This document shows, one piece after another, positions 8,675 to 18,994 of a stretch of DNA of 64,000 nt. The DNA is from Taxillus chinensis (lineage: Eukaryota; Streptophyta; Magnoliopsida; Santalales; Loranthaceae): NCBI GenBank assembly GCA_023512835.1, contig CM042092.1:54008400-54072399 (forward strand), read 5' to 3'. A program made the translations under genes and the position numbers. The notes below the pieces were generated by a model. It was not told the origin of the DNA. It searched no databases and worked only from the letters and a program-made list of their open reading frames with translations. Position 1 is the stretch's first letter, and the number at the start of each line of letters is the position of its first letter.

Positions 8675-10979
8675 TTACACTTTTGGTGCCCAAACTTGTT
8701 TCGGGCGGTTAGAGAGAGCAGCAGTAATGTCAACAGTTACGGATTTGATTTTGCTAGGACTTTTAGCTCTCCAAGTTGACTTTAACTTGTTAGTTTCAGC
8801 TGCTTCTTTTATTTGGGTTTTCTTAGGAGAGATATTCCTTTGAGGTTTAGATTTTGTTTTGCTCGAAGAACCCTTTTTATTTAACTGATCTTTATTGGTA
8901 TGAATTTGATTACAAAGCCAGTTATCAGATAAACTCCGACATTCATAGTGATAATGACCTATTTCCCTACAGATGGAACAGACACTATAATGTGGAGTAC
9001 AAACAGGGGATACAGGTCTCTTAGATTTTACAGACTTTCTACTCTGTTCCCTGTGGCCTAATCCATTGTTTTTGGGTGACGCGCCCTTGGCCCTAGATGC
9101 GTCAGCCTTAGCCTTTTCTTTCTTTTTGGGTGCTACAGTTTTGGCTTTAACTGCAGCAGCCTTCCCTTCATCTTTAGTTACGGGTGCAACTGCTTTGGAA
9201 AGAGCAGTAACAGCCTCAACTCCACAGTTATAAACTATGGTGCCACCTAAAATGAAACCATCCAACGGTTTAGATGTACTAACAGGATATAAGTTGGTCA
9301 GTTTTGGAGTGAAATCCGGAGGACACTCAGTAGCTTGAGCTATGAAAGTCAATGATTCGGAACCTAGGCCAGGTTTGACTCGGATGTTGTCAGGATCAGT
9401 CCTAAAGGTAGAGGCTATTTCCCCGGATTTTAGCCACTTACGATTTATGTCCCTTTCCTGTTCCAGTTCATTTTTGAGTCGTTTCACAATAACTTTTAGG
9501 CCCGTTAGGTTGGTATTTAACAGATGATTTTCAGCTCTTAGATCATGATACCAAACCTCTTTTCCTCTGAAATCAGCTATGTCCTTTTCAAGTCTAGTGA
9601 TAGTAAATTCAAGACGTTTATTCTGACTTTCCACATCTTTGTACATTTGAGTAATTATTTGTCTCTCATTTTTTTCATGATCACATTCACTAATAAGAGA
9701 TTCTAATTGACTCATGAGCTCAGAGATAGAAGGTTCCTCAGTATTTGCCATGAGGCAGACGTTTGGCTTAGGTGTTGGCTCATCATCCGAGGATTCCTCC
9801 TCTTCTTCCGAGCCACTGATGTACTTTGTCACGAACGCCTTCCTCTTGTTCTTGCTGTTGTCTGAGGTGGAGCGGTGAGGAGTTACCTTGTCACTTTTCT
9901 CGGCCACTTTTGATTTGGATCTGCATTCTTTGGCCCAATGACCGGTTTTCCCACAGTTGTAGCATTCCTGGGAACTGGACTCCGGTCTCTCCTTCCTTTG
10001 GAAAGATGATGATGAGCATCTCCTGAATCCTTTTCTGCTTTTCCGTAGGAATCGCTCAAAGGATTTGACGAGAAGAGCTATCTCCTCCTCCTCGTCAGAA
10101 TCAGAATTCTCGGACGCGTCCGTATCATCATTCCTCAGTATGTTTAAACATTCCGTAGCTTTAAGAGCTACCCCCTTTTCTTTCCGAGCTATTTTCTCAT
10201 CCCGGTCAGAGTACTTAAACCTGACTTCGTGAGTCCGCAGCTCTCCATATAGTTCTTCAAGGGGAACATACTGCCAGTTTTTGTCTGATTGCATCTGGAG
10301 TTGTTTGTAGTAGAATCGATCCGGCAAGGAGTGAAAGAACTTGTCATTGATATGAGATTGAGAATAATGCTCATTGACAGTCTTCAGCTCAAGAATGAGC
10401 TTGCCGAATCTCCGATAGATGCTTTCGAGTGATTCGCCTGGTTTATGATTGAAACTCTCAAAGTTCTGCCTGAGAGTACAGATAATGTTCCTGATCCTGG
10501 GACCGACTCCCCTCATAGAGGATTGTCAGTTTATCCCAGACAGCTTTTGCTATTGTGCAGCCCTGGACGTCCGTGAAAGCCTCAGAATCCAAAGACGATG
10601 TAACGTAAGCCAGAGCCTTTTTGCTAGCGCACTGCCAGGCTCTTTCATCATTGGTAAGTTCGGCATCCGTCTTTGGCCTTCTAACTCCATGTTCTCCGAT
10701 TGTCATCGGAATTGGAATCTCTTGATGAAGACAGGGCCACATGAGATGGTCATGGCATACCATGAACATCTTCATGCAAGCTTTCCACTGGGAGAAAAGC
10801 TCAGGTGTGAATTTGGGCGGTTTTGTCAGAGTAAAACTAGAACTCCGTGGTTGAGCAGTGGAGGCAGCAGTAGGTTGAGGTGGGTCGACGTTTTCACTGC
10901 TGCTTCGATTCGGGATGGGCTCTTGTGCACCTCCGGAGTTAAGGCGAGTGTTGAATATCATACTGCTTTCTTCGGCCAT
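8675..10979 (-). pseudogene. Sire-1 gag, with two CCHC zinc knuckles
   Basis: The native start is the Met of MAEESSMIFNTRLNSGG at 10979, shared with Sire-2 (21394) and Sire-3 (17761). The first part (to about 10458) carries the capsid-like region, including FTPELFSQWKACMKMF and DERAWQCASKKALAYV. A one-base insertion near 10500 shifts into the long frame ending at 8675. That frame contains NFESFNHKPGESLESIYRRF, the first knuckle CYNCGKTGHWAKEC, an acidic tract, a long coiled-coil-like region with many Leu/Lys/Glu, a Lys-rich tract and a second knuckle CSICREIGHYHYEC. It ends QVWAPKV-TAA. The stop is conserved in the other copies and pol continues in the same frame behind it. It is the structural protein of the virus-like particle. 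Confidence 0.85.
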
Positions 10980-11026
10980 TGCTGAGAGCGAAAGAGTGGG
11001 ATCTCTATTTAGAACAAATAGAACTT

Positions 11027-11038
11027 GCTCTGATACCA
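11027..11038 (-). promoter_or_regulatory. Primer-binding site, initiator tRNA-Met (Sire-1)
   Basis: TGGTATCAGAGC on the minus strand, two bases inside the 5' LTR end. This is the standard plant Copia PBS complementary to the 3' end of initiator tRNA-Met. Confidence 0.9.
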
Positions 11039-11040
11039 CT

Positions 11041-11621
11041 TGAGGGTCCCTTGGAGCCTAGAGGGGGGTGAATAGGCTCTTATCGAAACTCTTTCTAATA
11101 TCTTAAGACACAAACACTTATCCAGTTAAGTGATAGAATCACTGCGGAAGATAACCAGATAGTGGAAGTATTTTGTTTTATTATCAAAAGATAAATACAA
11201 CAAAATAGAAGCAAGACTCTCTTACACTCTGTTTACCAAGGAATTCACACACTAGCCTAATTCTATCTTTTGAACTCTTGTGCATACACAGGGTTGATCT
11301 TAGCTTCCTTACCCACCATTACACAAATGTACAAGTATAAATATTTATACAAACATTCCTAAGAGACAACCTTGGAACTTGTAGTCCGCACGAATGTTCC
11401 TTATTTCGTATGAATTGGTGACTTGGTTATTTACCAAGTGTTTGATGACACTCACTCTTGTCCGGATTCGGATTCTATATCTTGTCCTTAGCTTTGCTCT
11501 CACGAGTGTATCTCCGGATTAATAACATATCTTCTGCAACAATCAAAGAAACACAAAAGATCTCAGATTAAATTATATAAGGCTTTATCAGCATTATCCA
11601 AATTCTGGGCTTGATCTAACA
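11041..11621 (-). repeat. Sire-1 5' LTR (short form)
   Basis: It starts TGTTAGATCAAGCCCAG at 11621 and ends CCCTCA at 11041 on the minus strand, next to the PBS. It is 581 bp, against 1249-1405 bp for the other Sire LTRs. The bases around 11370-11380 join the segment that follows the motif array directly to sequence near the TATA region, so the array and its neighbours have been deleted. Compared with the 3' LTR this is a large asymmetry. Confidence 0.85.
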
Positions 11622-13001
11622 CAAAGGAAAGTAGCTAATTCCAATCTATTTAGGAAGAATCTAGACACACAAAACTGAAAAGAAATGAGCTAAAACCAGT
11701 TTGTTAAGGAAGAAGCTCAAACAAAGGAAACTTGGACCACCCCGAGTTTGATGTTGTCTGATGATGATGAGGCATGATGATGATGATTTCTATGAAGATT
11801 GCTTGATGCGTGGTGCATGCATACACAATGTAATGAGATATAGCATCTGATGCTTGCATGAATACGTGGTTATGTAATGCCATATGATGCTTGCATAATT
11901 TGTTAAGGGAACTTAACCCATTGGTGGTGCTGGGAAACCTTTTGGACAAGGAAAATGATCCAACAACTATTTTAATGTTTATCCTACTGGAATAATGGCT
12001 TGATTTTTGGAGGCAACATTCTCTTGGGGTAGCTATCTAGCTGGACCCAAGTTATTGAATGACATTCTGAGGAACCCACTGGGGAATAGGTTTTGTCTAC
12101 AAGCAAAATTTTAAATTGAAACAAAACTTTGATGAAAATGATTTTCATTTTTTTTGGGGTATGCAACGTTCAGTCATAACTTGTCCTCTTCTGATAGAGG
12201 TAATAGTGTTTGGGGTATTCGGGTATAGCTTTCAGCTTGGCCTTGCAATTGTATTCGAAGGTAGGAGACCTCAAGTGACTGAGCTGAATGGGAATTCTAA
12301 TGGTTTGAGTCGGTGCTTGGGGCTAGGTTGAAGATATTATTTGTTTGTTTACTTCTGAGGTTTAAGGACTTATCAGAGTTTCCACTTGTCGGTTGGATTA
12401 TCTTTGTGCATTGCGGTGTAGGGACTTGATTTGAAAGGATTTGTTGAGCTTGGTATTGTGGTGCCTGAGTGTGTCAGTCCTGAGGCTCAATGTTGGCTGC
12501 TCTCAGGCCTTGAGTGCTTGACCTTCCTTTTGTGGCTTTTAATTTTTGCTTTTAGTGCCCTTTTTGGGTTTTCACTAAGCCTGCCTTGTTTTCTGCTTGT
12601 TGTTCCTTCTACCTTGTAGGTGGCTGTGTATTTTACCCTTGATGCCCTTGTGGGTTATCATCAATTCCGCCTTGCATCCTTGATCTCTATAATGCTGTTC
12701 CGAATTGAGCATATGAGAAATAACTTTGATAATTTAATCTAAGAGGACTTTCTTAGGACTGTATCATAGGCTGGGCTACTGGGTTTATCAAGAAAGGAAT
12801 ATAATAGGCTCAAACCTATTCTAGACTGGTTATGATCCATAATTCAAACAGGACTCTCCCTTTTTTGTTTGTCAAAAATTTGCCCGGTGTGGGGCATTAC
12901 TGTTGATCAAATGATTTTTCCTACCACTGCCCCCAGTGTCAGCGGATTTCACAAAATGGTCCCAACATGGGATTATGATATTCAGAATATTTCTTTCTTT
13001 C

Positions 13002-13022
13002 TTTTTTTTTTTTTTTTTTTTT
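13002..13022. repeat. Poly-T run (21 bases)
   Basis: An uninterrupted T run preceded by TTTCTTTCTTTC. It is low-complexity sequence within the Ogre-like remnant. Confidence 0.9.
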
Positions 13023-13540
13023 GCTTTTACTCAATAATTGCCCATATGTGGAATCTTAACATTCAAAACTAGCCCCAGTGTGGGGTGAACTATGGATCAG
13101 GTTATATATACAAGAAGAATTTTAGTCGGGCTCAAAAAGGCTAGCAGGGGTAGTATCATGAGGTAGTGAAAGATGGTCTCTTTTCATTTTAAACAATGAA
13201 AGTCTTAAAGTGTACAAGAAGGAACTTTCAATGATAGAAGGAACTTTGTCGTGCCTTAGTTTGACATAGGGACAATTTCGTTGTCTTTTATGCTGACATG
13301 CGCTTCTAATCTGCTTGGAGTTTGAGGTAGAACTAAAATGGCTTAGGTTTCCTTGGCTTGATATGCCTTGGTTTGGACTTACTACCCGTGCCAAAAGAGT
13401 AAACAAGTAGTGATAGACATTGTACACAAAATTTGTAGGTAAAATAAACTTAATAAAATAAAACAGGGATGATTGAACACATAAAAGAAAAGAAAATTGC
13501 CACATCCCTAGAGAGTTTTCTCATAACATCATAAACCTGG

Positions 13541-13708
13541 TTATGTTTTATTTCTGTGGCTCCATTGCTCACTAGCTTGAATGTTCTGGTAATGAGTTTG
13601 CAGTTCTTGTTGGCCTTGTTCCAAACTAACAAATCTGTTTTCTGTTTGTTCTGCCATTGAAGTGGATGGTTGTTGTTGTCGGGATCTAAGGTTGTATCGA
13701 TGCGCAAT
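13541..13708 (-). pseudogene. Ogre-like gag N-terminal fragment
   Basis: It encodes IAHRYNLRSRQQ and then, from Met at 13657, an AEQTENRFVSLEQGQQELQ block. The right-hand Ogre-like gag has MAEETENRLMGLEQSQQ at 60779. The predicted short coiled coil is typical of Tat/Ogre gag starts. The frame ends after 38 residues and no capsid region follows. Confidence 0.6.
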
Positions 13709-14536
13709 CTTGGTTATGGCAGAAGTGGACTGCGGTAAGCTCCTTTTTTTTCTCTTATATTTTGCTTGTTTGTTTTTTGACATGCATGTATGCATGAACA
13801 TGTGAGTGAGTAAACATGTATGCATGGATCTACATGTGTACGTGATGCAATACATGAGGGCAAATTGTTATATAGCTGTGAATGTATGAATGAGGGTGCA
13901 CCTCTCAGGTACCTATGGAGTATGGACTAATGTGGAATAATGTTGCATGTTAAGTGGGGAATGAATGGACACCTAGTACTGAGATGGTCTATGTGACCAA
14001 AGATTGTATGTGGGGTGGAATGGAACAAAACATGTGACTTATGTGGGCCCATGTTGGATGTTAAAATCAAGAAATAAACATGGGAAGTAACAAAGTGATG
14101 TTGTTTTCTAGTAGGACAAAGTTAACACAAAAGGATAATAAAATTATGAATAGTTGTATGAGATAAGTAAAATAGTATATAGCAATAGCAAGATAAGGGT
14201 AAAAAAAACAACAACATATGAGATATATGATAATGTCAATACATAAATGATGAACCTATCCTGCAAAGGGAAAGCTAGAATGGGTAAATAATATGTGGGT
14301 CAGTGCCCCTAATAGGCTTCTATTGCCAAGCTTATCTTATCTGTTGGTTCCCAAACTTCCTCTGTAGAGGGCTCCGTACACCATGGGATTTACCGGAGGG
14401 GGGTCTTAAAAGGACGAGCCTTAAAAGAACCTCAAGCTTGAGTAAGGAGTCCAGAGCCCTATTGCGGATAATGATCAATGTGCAAGGTATCATACCAAAC
14501 CTTGCTAACCTAAATTATGACAAACCTGGGTATATG

Positions 14537-15935
14537 TGTTGGTCCCTAGGAGCCTAGAGTGGGGTGAATAGGCTCTAATCGAAAACTTTTTGTTAGTCTC
14601 TGGCACAACACTTGTCTAGTTAAATGATAAAATTAGTGCGGCAGATAACCAGATAGTAGAAGTATTTTGTTTTATTATCAAAAGATAAATACAACAAAAC
14701 AGTAGCAGATTAAAGCTAATGAAGCTTTTCGATCTACTGGAAACTCTCTTACACTCTATTTACAATGACTCACACACACACACTAGCCAATATAATCTCT
14801 AAAAGCTCTTATACATATACGCACACGCTATGAAAATATACAAGTCTTAATATATATAGCCATCCATTGGAAAGACATTCTTGAAACTTATTCTTCCGAG
14901 CACCATGTACCACTTAGTTTTTCTCGGAAATGATTCTGCTTGAATTGCTACGGATATGGAGCTCAAGATCTTGGGTCTTTAAACATTGAATTACTTCGCA
15001 TGATCCCAAGTGCAATTAAAGCTCTGTCCACATCTCGATGTGATCCACGTGTAAGATGATTTAGGTTTCCAACGAGTTTGTCTTACATTGGGACACAGTG
15101 AGCTGATGACTTTAAATGCGAAGCCGATAAAGTGAAGCAGCATCTTCTTAGTCCGTTGTAAAGTTCCTTACTCCGTGGTAGTGAAGCTCGGATCCTTACT
15201 CCGTGACAATGGTTGCTTACTCTGTATAAGTTTAATACTAAAATCCTTATTCCGTGTCAACGCTTCCTTACTCCGTGTAAACGAAAGGTTCGGAGGGCTT
15301 ATTCCGTATCAATGCTTCCTTACTCCACATGAGTTCCTTACTCTGCATGAGTAAAAGGTCCGAATGGCTTACTCTGTATTAGCGCATGCTTTCTTCGCTT
15401 GAGTAAAAGGTTCGGATTCATTACTCCACATCTTCTTGTCCTTACTTCGTGCGAATAAAGGACTTGGATCCTTATTCCGCACAAGTCGTTCCTTAGTCCA
15501 TATGAATAAAAGACTTGGATTTCTTACGCTATGCCTTCTTGTCCTTAGTCCGCTTGAGTGAAAGACCTAGCTTTTTATTTCGCGATCATTCTCTCTTACT
15601 TCCTGTGAAATGTAGACTGGATTCTTATTCCGCATCTATTTAACTTAGTCTGTTTAAAGTGTAATATGCGGATTCCTTAGTTCGTAACTTTAAGCATTTG
15701 GTCCGCACGAGTGATCCTTATCCCGTAGGAAGACTTGGTTATTTACCAAGTGTTTGACGACACTCACGTTGGTCTGGATCAGGATTATGTATCCTATCCT
15801 TAGCTTTGCTCTCACGAGTGAAGGTCTGAATTAAGGTTATATCTTCTGTAATAACTAAGAATAAACATACAAGGTCTCAAATCAAATTACATAGGGTTTT
15901 ATCTGCATCATCCAAATTCTGGGCTTGATCCAACA
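14537..15935 (-). repeat. Sire-4 3' LTR
   Basis: A 1399-bp LTR. On the minus strand it runs from TGTTGGATCAAGCCC at 15935 to GGGACCAACA at 14537. It is flanked on the right by the purine tract (15936-15946) and family body sequence. The region 15120-15700 carries degenerate CTTACTCCG motifs. The five bases before it, ATATG (14532-14536), are the presumed left target duplication; the right partner is outside the window. Confidence 0.9.
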
Positions 15936-16083
15936 ATCTCTCCCAATATGGATATGCCAAAACCCTTTGTAATCTGAGCTGGTAAGTGAAGCAAAAAGAT
16001 AACATACAGAAATAAAGATAACTTCCACATTCCATTTAATCAGCAACAAGAGTATAATGCTGCCTTGATACAAGAATTTTACA

Positions 16084-16360
16084 TTAAGGAACATAAGGCT
16101 TACTGTACTTGAAGATCATTGTTGCTGCTTTCTCACGAAGCTCCATTGTCTGCTCCATCATATAGTTGAGGATGTCATTCCAGTTTTCATCCACCTTTAT
16201 GAAGGACTTGATGAAGAAACAGACAAAAGCTCTGCAGCTATCTCTATCGGGCTATTAGGGCACATGCTTCTTGCTCCGGATCACCGCCTTTAGCTTTTCA
16301 GTAGGGGCCAAAGGTGTTTGACCCATTTGTTCATAAAGCCCGGATTGCTTTACTGCTTCT
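16084..16360 (-). pseudogene. Sire-4 Ulp1-like domain, C-terminal end (broken)
   Basis: It ends KYSKPYVP like the other copies, with the stop at 16084-16086. It contains the RDSCRAFV block with the catalytic Cys. The two Gln codons just before it (CAA CAG in Sire-1) read TAA TAG at 16252-16257. Both are C-to-T transitions and they remove the catalytic Gln. The His and Asp of the same domain are on the other side of the nest (45091-45300). Confidence 0.8.
16356..16360. other. Target-site duplication CTTCT, left copy (Sire-3)
   Basis: CTTCT immediately before the TGTTGG start of Sire-3. The same five bases follow the Sire-3 end at 43393-43397 and occur again after G2 at 45081-45085. Confidence 0.9.
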
Positions 16361-17699
16361 TGTTGGATCAAATATAGAATTTGGATGATGCGGATCAAAC
16401 CCTATGTAATTTGATTTAAGATGTTTCATGTTTATTCTAAGTCTGTGCAGAAGATAAAACTTTAATCCGGACCTACTCCTGTAAGAGCAAAGCAAAGGAC
16501 AAGATATATAATCTTGATCCGGATTATCATGAGTGTCGTCAAACACTTGGTAAATAACTAAGTCTTCATTCGGAGTAAGGACTCTCCGTACGGACTAATC
16601 ACTTGACAAAACGACTAAGGAATCCTCGTTTTTATTGTTGATTGGACTAAGTCATTTTATGCGGAATGAGAATCCAAGTCTACACCTCGTACGGAGTAAG
16701 AGAGATTTATTGCAGAGAAAGAATTAAGTCTTTCACTCCAGCTATCTAAGGAAAAGAAGATATGGACTAAGGAATCCGAGTCTTTCATTCGAGCGGAGTA
16801 AGAAATGACTGATGCGGAGTATGGACAACTGATGCGGAATAAGGAATCCGAATCATTGCGAAGCGGAGTAAGGAACTCACGCGGAGTAAGGAAGCGCTGA
16901 TGCGGAATAAGGATTCCTCATATCTACCTCATGCGGAGTAAGGAAGCGCTGATGCAGAATAAGGATTCCGCATATCTACCTCATGCGGAGTAAGGAAGCG
17001 CTGACACAGAATAAGGATTTCAGGACTTCATGTACACGGAGTAAGCAATAACTGACACGGAGTAAGGATCCGAGCCTCGTTGATACAGAGTAAGGAAATC
17101 TACACCGGACTAAAAAGACGCTACTTCAACTTATCCATACCGCATTTATAATGGTCAGCTCGCTGTGTCCCGATGAAAGACAAACTCATTGAAGATCTAA
17201 ACTGTCTTACACGTGGAACACTCAGAGATGTGGATGCAGTCTCAAATGCAATTGGAATCAAGCAAAGTAATTCATTACACTTATGCTTCCAATATTTCGA
17301 ATTCCACATCTGTAGCAGTAAAGGCAGAAGTATTTTCCGAGAAGAACTTAATGTTACATAGTGCTCGGGATATACAGTTCCAAGATAGATTCATAGGAAT
17401 GTCTATAAATACAAAACTGTGTATATTCAAACAAAGTATGAGAAGGTTGTGGTACAAAACCTCATAGAGATTATAAATGCCAGTGTGTGTGACTATAAAA
17501 CTAAGTGCTATTGTAATTAGCTGTAATTGCTGCTTATTTTATTGTAATTATCATCAAATAATAAAGCAAAATACTTCCACTATCTGGATATCTTCCGCAC
17601 TGATTTTACATCTTTTAACCAGATTGTGCTGTACCTGTGAGAGGAAAAGAGTTTCGATTTGAGCCTATTCACCCCCCTCTAGGCTCCTAGGGACCAACA
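16361..17699 (+). repeat. Sire-3 5' LTR
   Basis: 1339 bp, TGTTGGATCAAATAT to GGGACCAACA, ending two bases before the PBS. About 16560-17110 carries the family motif array (GCGGAGTAAGGA and variants). It has the CACCGGAC word near 17103, which resembles the CACCGGAC core reported in Sirevirus LTRs. A TATA box lies at 17404-17411. Confidence 0.9.
17404..17411 (+). promoter_or_regulatory. LTR TATA box (Sire-3 5' LTR)
   Basis: TATAAATA, about 290 bp before the LTR end, downstream of the motif array. The same box is at the equivalent place in the Sire-3 3' LTR (43097-43104) and both Sire-2 LTRs. Confidence 0.65.
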
Positions 17700-17701
17700 A
17701 G

Positions 17702-17713
17702 TGGTATCAGAGC
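17702..17713 (+). promoter_or_regulatory. Primer-binding site, initiator tRNA-Met (Sire-3)
   Basis: TGGTATCAGAGC, two bases after the LTR terminus CA. Confidence 0.9.
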
Positions 17714-17760
17714 AAGTTCTATTTGTTCCAAGTAGAGATCCCACTCTTTCACTCTTACCA

Positions 17761-18241
17761 ATGGCCGAAGAAAGCAGCATGCTATTCAACACTCGCCTTA
17801 ACTCCGGAGGAGCACAAGAGCCCCTTCCAAATCGAAGCAGCAGTGAAAATGTTGATCCACCTCAACCTACTGCTGCCGCTGCTCCACAACCATGGAGTTC
17901 TGGCTTCACTCTGACAAAGCCACCCAAATTCACACCAGAGCTTTTCTCCCAGTGGAAAGCTCGCATGAGAATGTTTATGGTCTACCATGATCATCTCATG
18001 TGGCCATGTCTTCATCAGGAGATACCCACTCTGATGACTATCGAAGAACATGGAGTTAGAAGACCAAAGAATGATGCCGAACTCACCAATGATGAAAGAG
18101 CCTGGCAGTGTGCCAACGAAAAAGCTCTGGCATATGTTACATCATCTTTGGATTCCCAAGCTTTCACGGATGTCCAGGGCTGCACGACAACAAAAGCTGT
18201 CTGGGATAAACTGACAATCCTCTATGAGGGAAGTCAGTCCC
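17761..18241 (+). pseudogene. Sire-3 gag, N-terminal part (split by G1)
   Basis: The open frame begins MAEESSMLFNTRLNSGG and carries the Gag N-terminal region (FTPELFSQWKARMRMF, NDERAWQCANEKALAYV, WDKLTILYEGS). It is uninterrupted until the G1 insertion after GTCCC at 18237-18241. Reading resumes at 33057 in frame with NVIYTLRQNFESF once the duplicated GTCCC is discounted. Confidence 0.85.
18237..18241. other. Target-site duplication GTCCC, left copy (G1)
   Basis: GTCCC precedes the TGTAAGG start of G1 and is repeated at 33052-33056 after its GTGTGACA end. Confidence 0.9.
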
Positions 18242-18662
18242 TGTAAGGACCCGTGTTTTGAGTTAGTCGCAGTCTTGTCTTCTGAATGGGAACTTTCTAG
18301 ATTTTGGACCTAGTAGATGGCCTCAAACAATTGGCGTGCAAGAACAAAAGTTGCTTAGAATGAGGTCCTCTACCTACCACAGAAATTTCAGAGCATTTGG
18401 AGCTGCACGTGAATTCACCCATTTCACGTGCAAGCATATTTTTGCTTCTCAGGCCTCTACAAGATGTAAGGAGGTTTGGGGTAAAGTTTGAGTGCATTTG
18501 GAGCTGCACGCCAATTAGGGAATTGGCGTGCAAATTAGCGTGCAGACTTATTTTTGCATGGTTACCTTGGTTTTGTCATTTTAATAATTTTTCCCTAAAG
18601 GACCATGTTGAAATTATGAGTATTTTGCCCTGTATGGAAGCGGGAAGGTGGTAGTTGGTGTG

Positions 18663-18740
18663 ATCAAAACTACGTCGTTTTGATCCTGGGTTTCACTAAA
18701 TCAAAACTACGTCGTTTTGATGTGTGTGGTGTCTATATAA
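18663..18740 (+). promoter_or_regulatory. G1 promoter module: two ACGT-core palindromes and TATA box
   Basis: Two 22-base near-palindromes of the form ATCAAAACTACG/TCGTTTTGAT lie at 18663-18684 and 18700-18721. TATATAA follows at 18734-18740, 12 bases after the second. The layout matches G2 and, with a wider gap, the Ogre-like LTR. Confidence 0.65.
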
Positions 18741-18792
18741 TGGTGTTGAGGCTTAGGTTTAGGGTTTAGGGTTTTCTATTTCTTCACGTTGC

Positions 18793-18794
<2 letters not shown>

Positions 18795-18824
<30 letters not shown>
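18795..18824. repeat. (GA)n microsatellite
   Basis: About 15 AG units shortly downstream of the G1 TATA box, in the likely 5' transcribed part of the LTR. G2 has a longer tract at the same place. Confidence 0.9.
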
Positions 18825-18827
<3 letters not shown>

Positions 18828-18967
18828 GTGAACCTTCGGATCTTGGCCGTAGAGGTTCGCTTGGGTGGTCGGTGTATCGTAGAGGCTAGAGCAGAGGACA
18901 TTTGCAAGGTAGGGACTCCGTTCTCCTTAGTTTTTCTCTGTCCTAGGGTATCTGTCCTATACCTGCT

Positions 18968-18994
18968 TATATATATATATATATATATATATAT
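18968..18994. repeat. (TA)n microsatellite
   Basis: An alternating TA run of 27 bases within G1. Confidence 0.9.

Larger units (their letters stand above)
1..11621 (-). mobile_element. Sire-1: Sirevirus-like Ty1/Copia LTR retrotransposon, left end outside window
   Basis: A Copia element on the minus strand. In transcription order it has a 5' LTR (11041-11621), a PBS, gag, an in-frame stop, protease, integrase, RT and RNase H, then a spacer of about 1.75 kb, an envelope-position ORF in two frames, a polypurine tract and a 3' LTR that runs off the window. The domain order protease-integrase-RT-RNase H defines Ty1/Copia. The initiator-Met primer site, the long 3' region with an extra ORF and the purine-tract-rich spacer fit the Sirevirus lineage. 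Each polyprotein has at least one frameshift or stop, so the copy is not autonomous as read. The 5 bases at the right edge (CAAAG, 11622-11626) would be the target duplication, but the partner lies outside. Confidence 0.9.
11622..14536 (-). mobile_element. Ogre/Tat-like remnant, reverse strand
   Basis: 14290-14530 is the reverse complement of the leader of the right-hand Ogre-like element (about 58600-58870), recognisable by the shared stretch with GGTAAATCCCATGGTGTACGG. Farther along the minus strand, 13541-13708 encodes IAHRYNLRSR and then MAEQTENRFVSLEQGQQ, which matches the gag start of that element. The roughly 1.9 kb that holds ORF1 in the right-hand copy is reduced here to about 0.6 kb. 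I recognise nothing coding from 11622 to 13540. That stretch has a 21-base T run (13002-13022) and repeated CCCAGTGTGGGG-like words near 12888, 12930 and 13072. Sire-1 probably lies at its left edge and Sire-4 is inserted at 14536/14537. Confidence 0.6.
15936..16360 (-). mobile_element. Sire-4 body, 3'-terminal piece
   Basis: This short piece between the Sire-4 LTR and the start of Sire-3 holds the polypurine tract, the 3' untranslated end and the last about 90 codons of the envelope-position ORF. It continues at 45081: the sequence ends TACTG-CTTCT at 16360 and resumes CTTCT-GTCAG at 45081, which matches the continuous order in Sire-1 around 1115-1130. The 28.7 kb between is inserted DNA. 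Confidence 0.85.

Noticed and set aside
8640..8680. A normal intron between gag and pol spanning the conserved stop (GTGTAAAC...TTTCAG)
   Set aside because: The distance is only about 20 bases, far below the minimal plant intron. A longer intron using the same acceptor cannot be excluded, so the acceptor-like sequence is only mentioned under the finding.
11704..12619. Short open frames of 60-80 codons left of the Ogre-like gag fragment
   Set aside because: There are no recognisable motifs, no repeat of the frame in the right-hand Ogre-like element, and lengths expected by chance.
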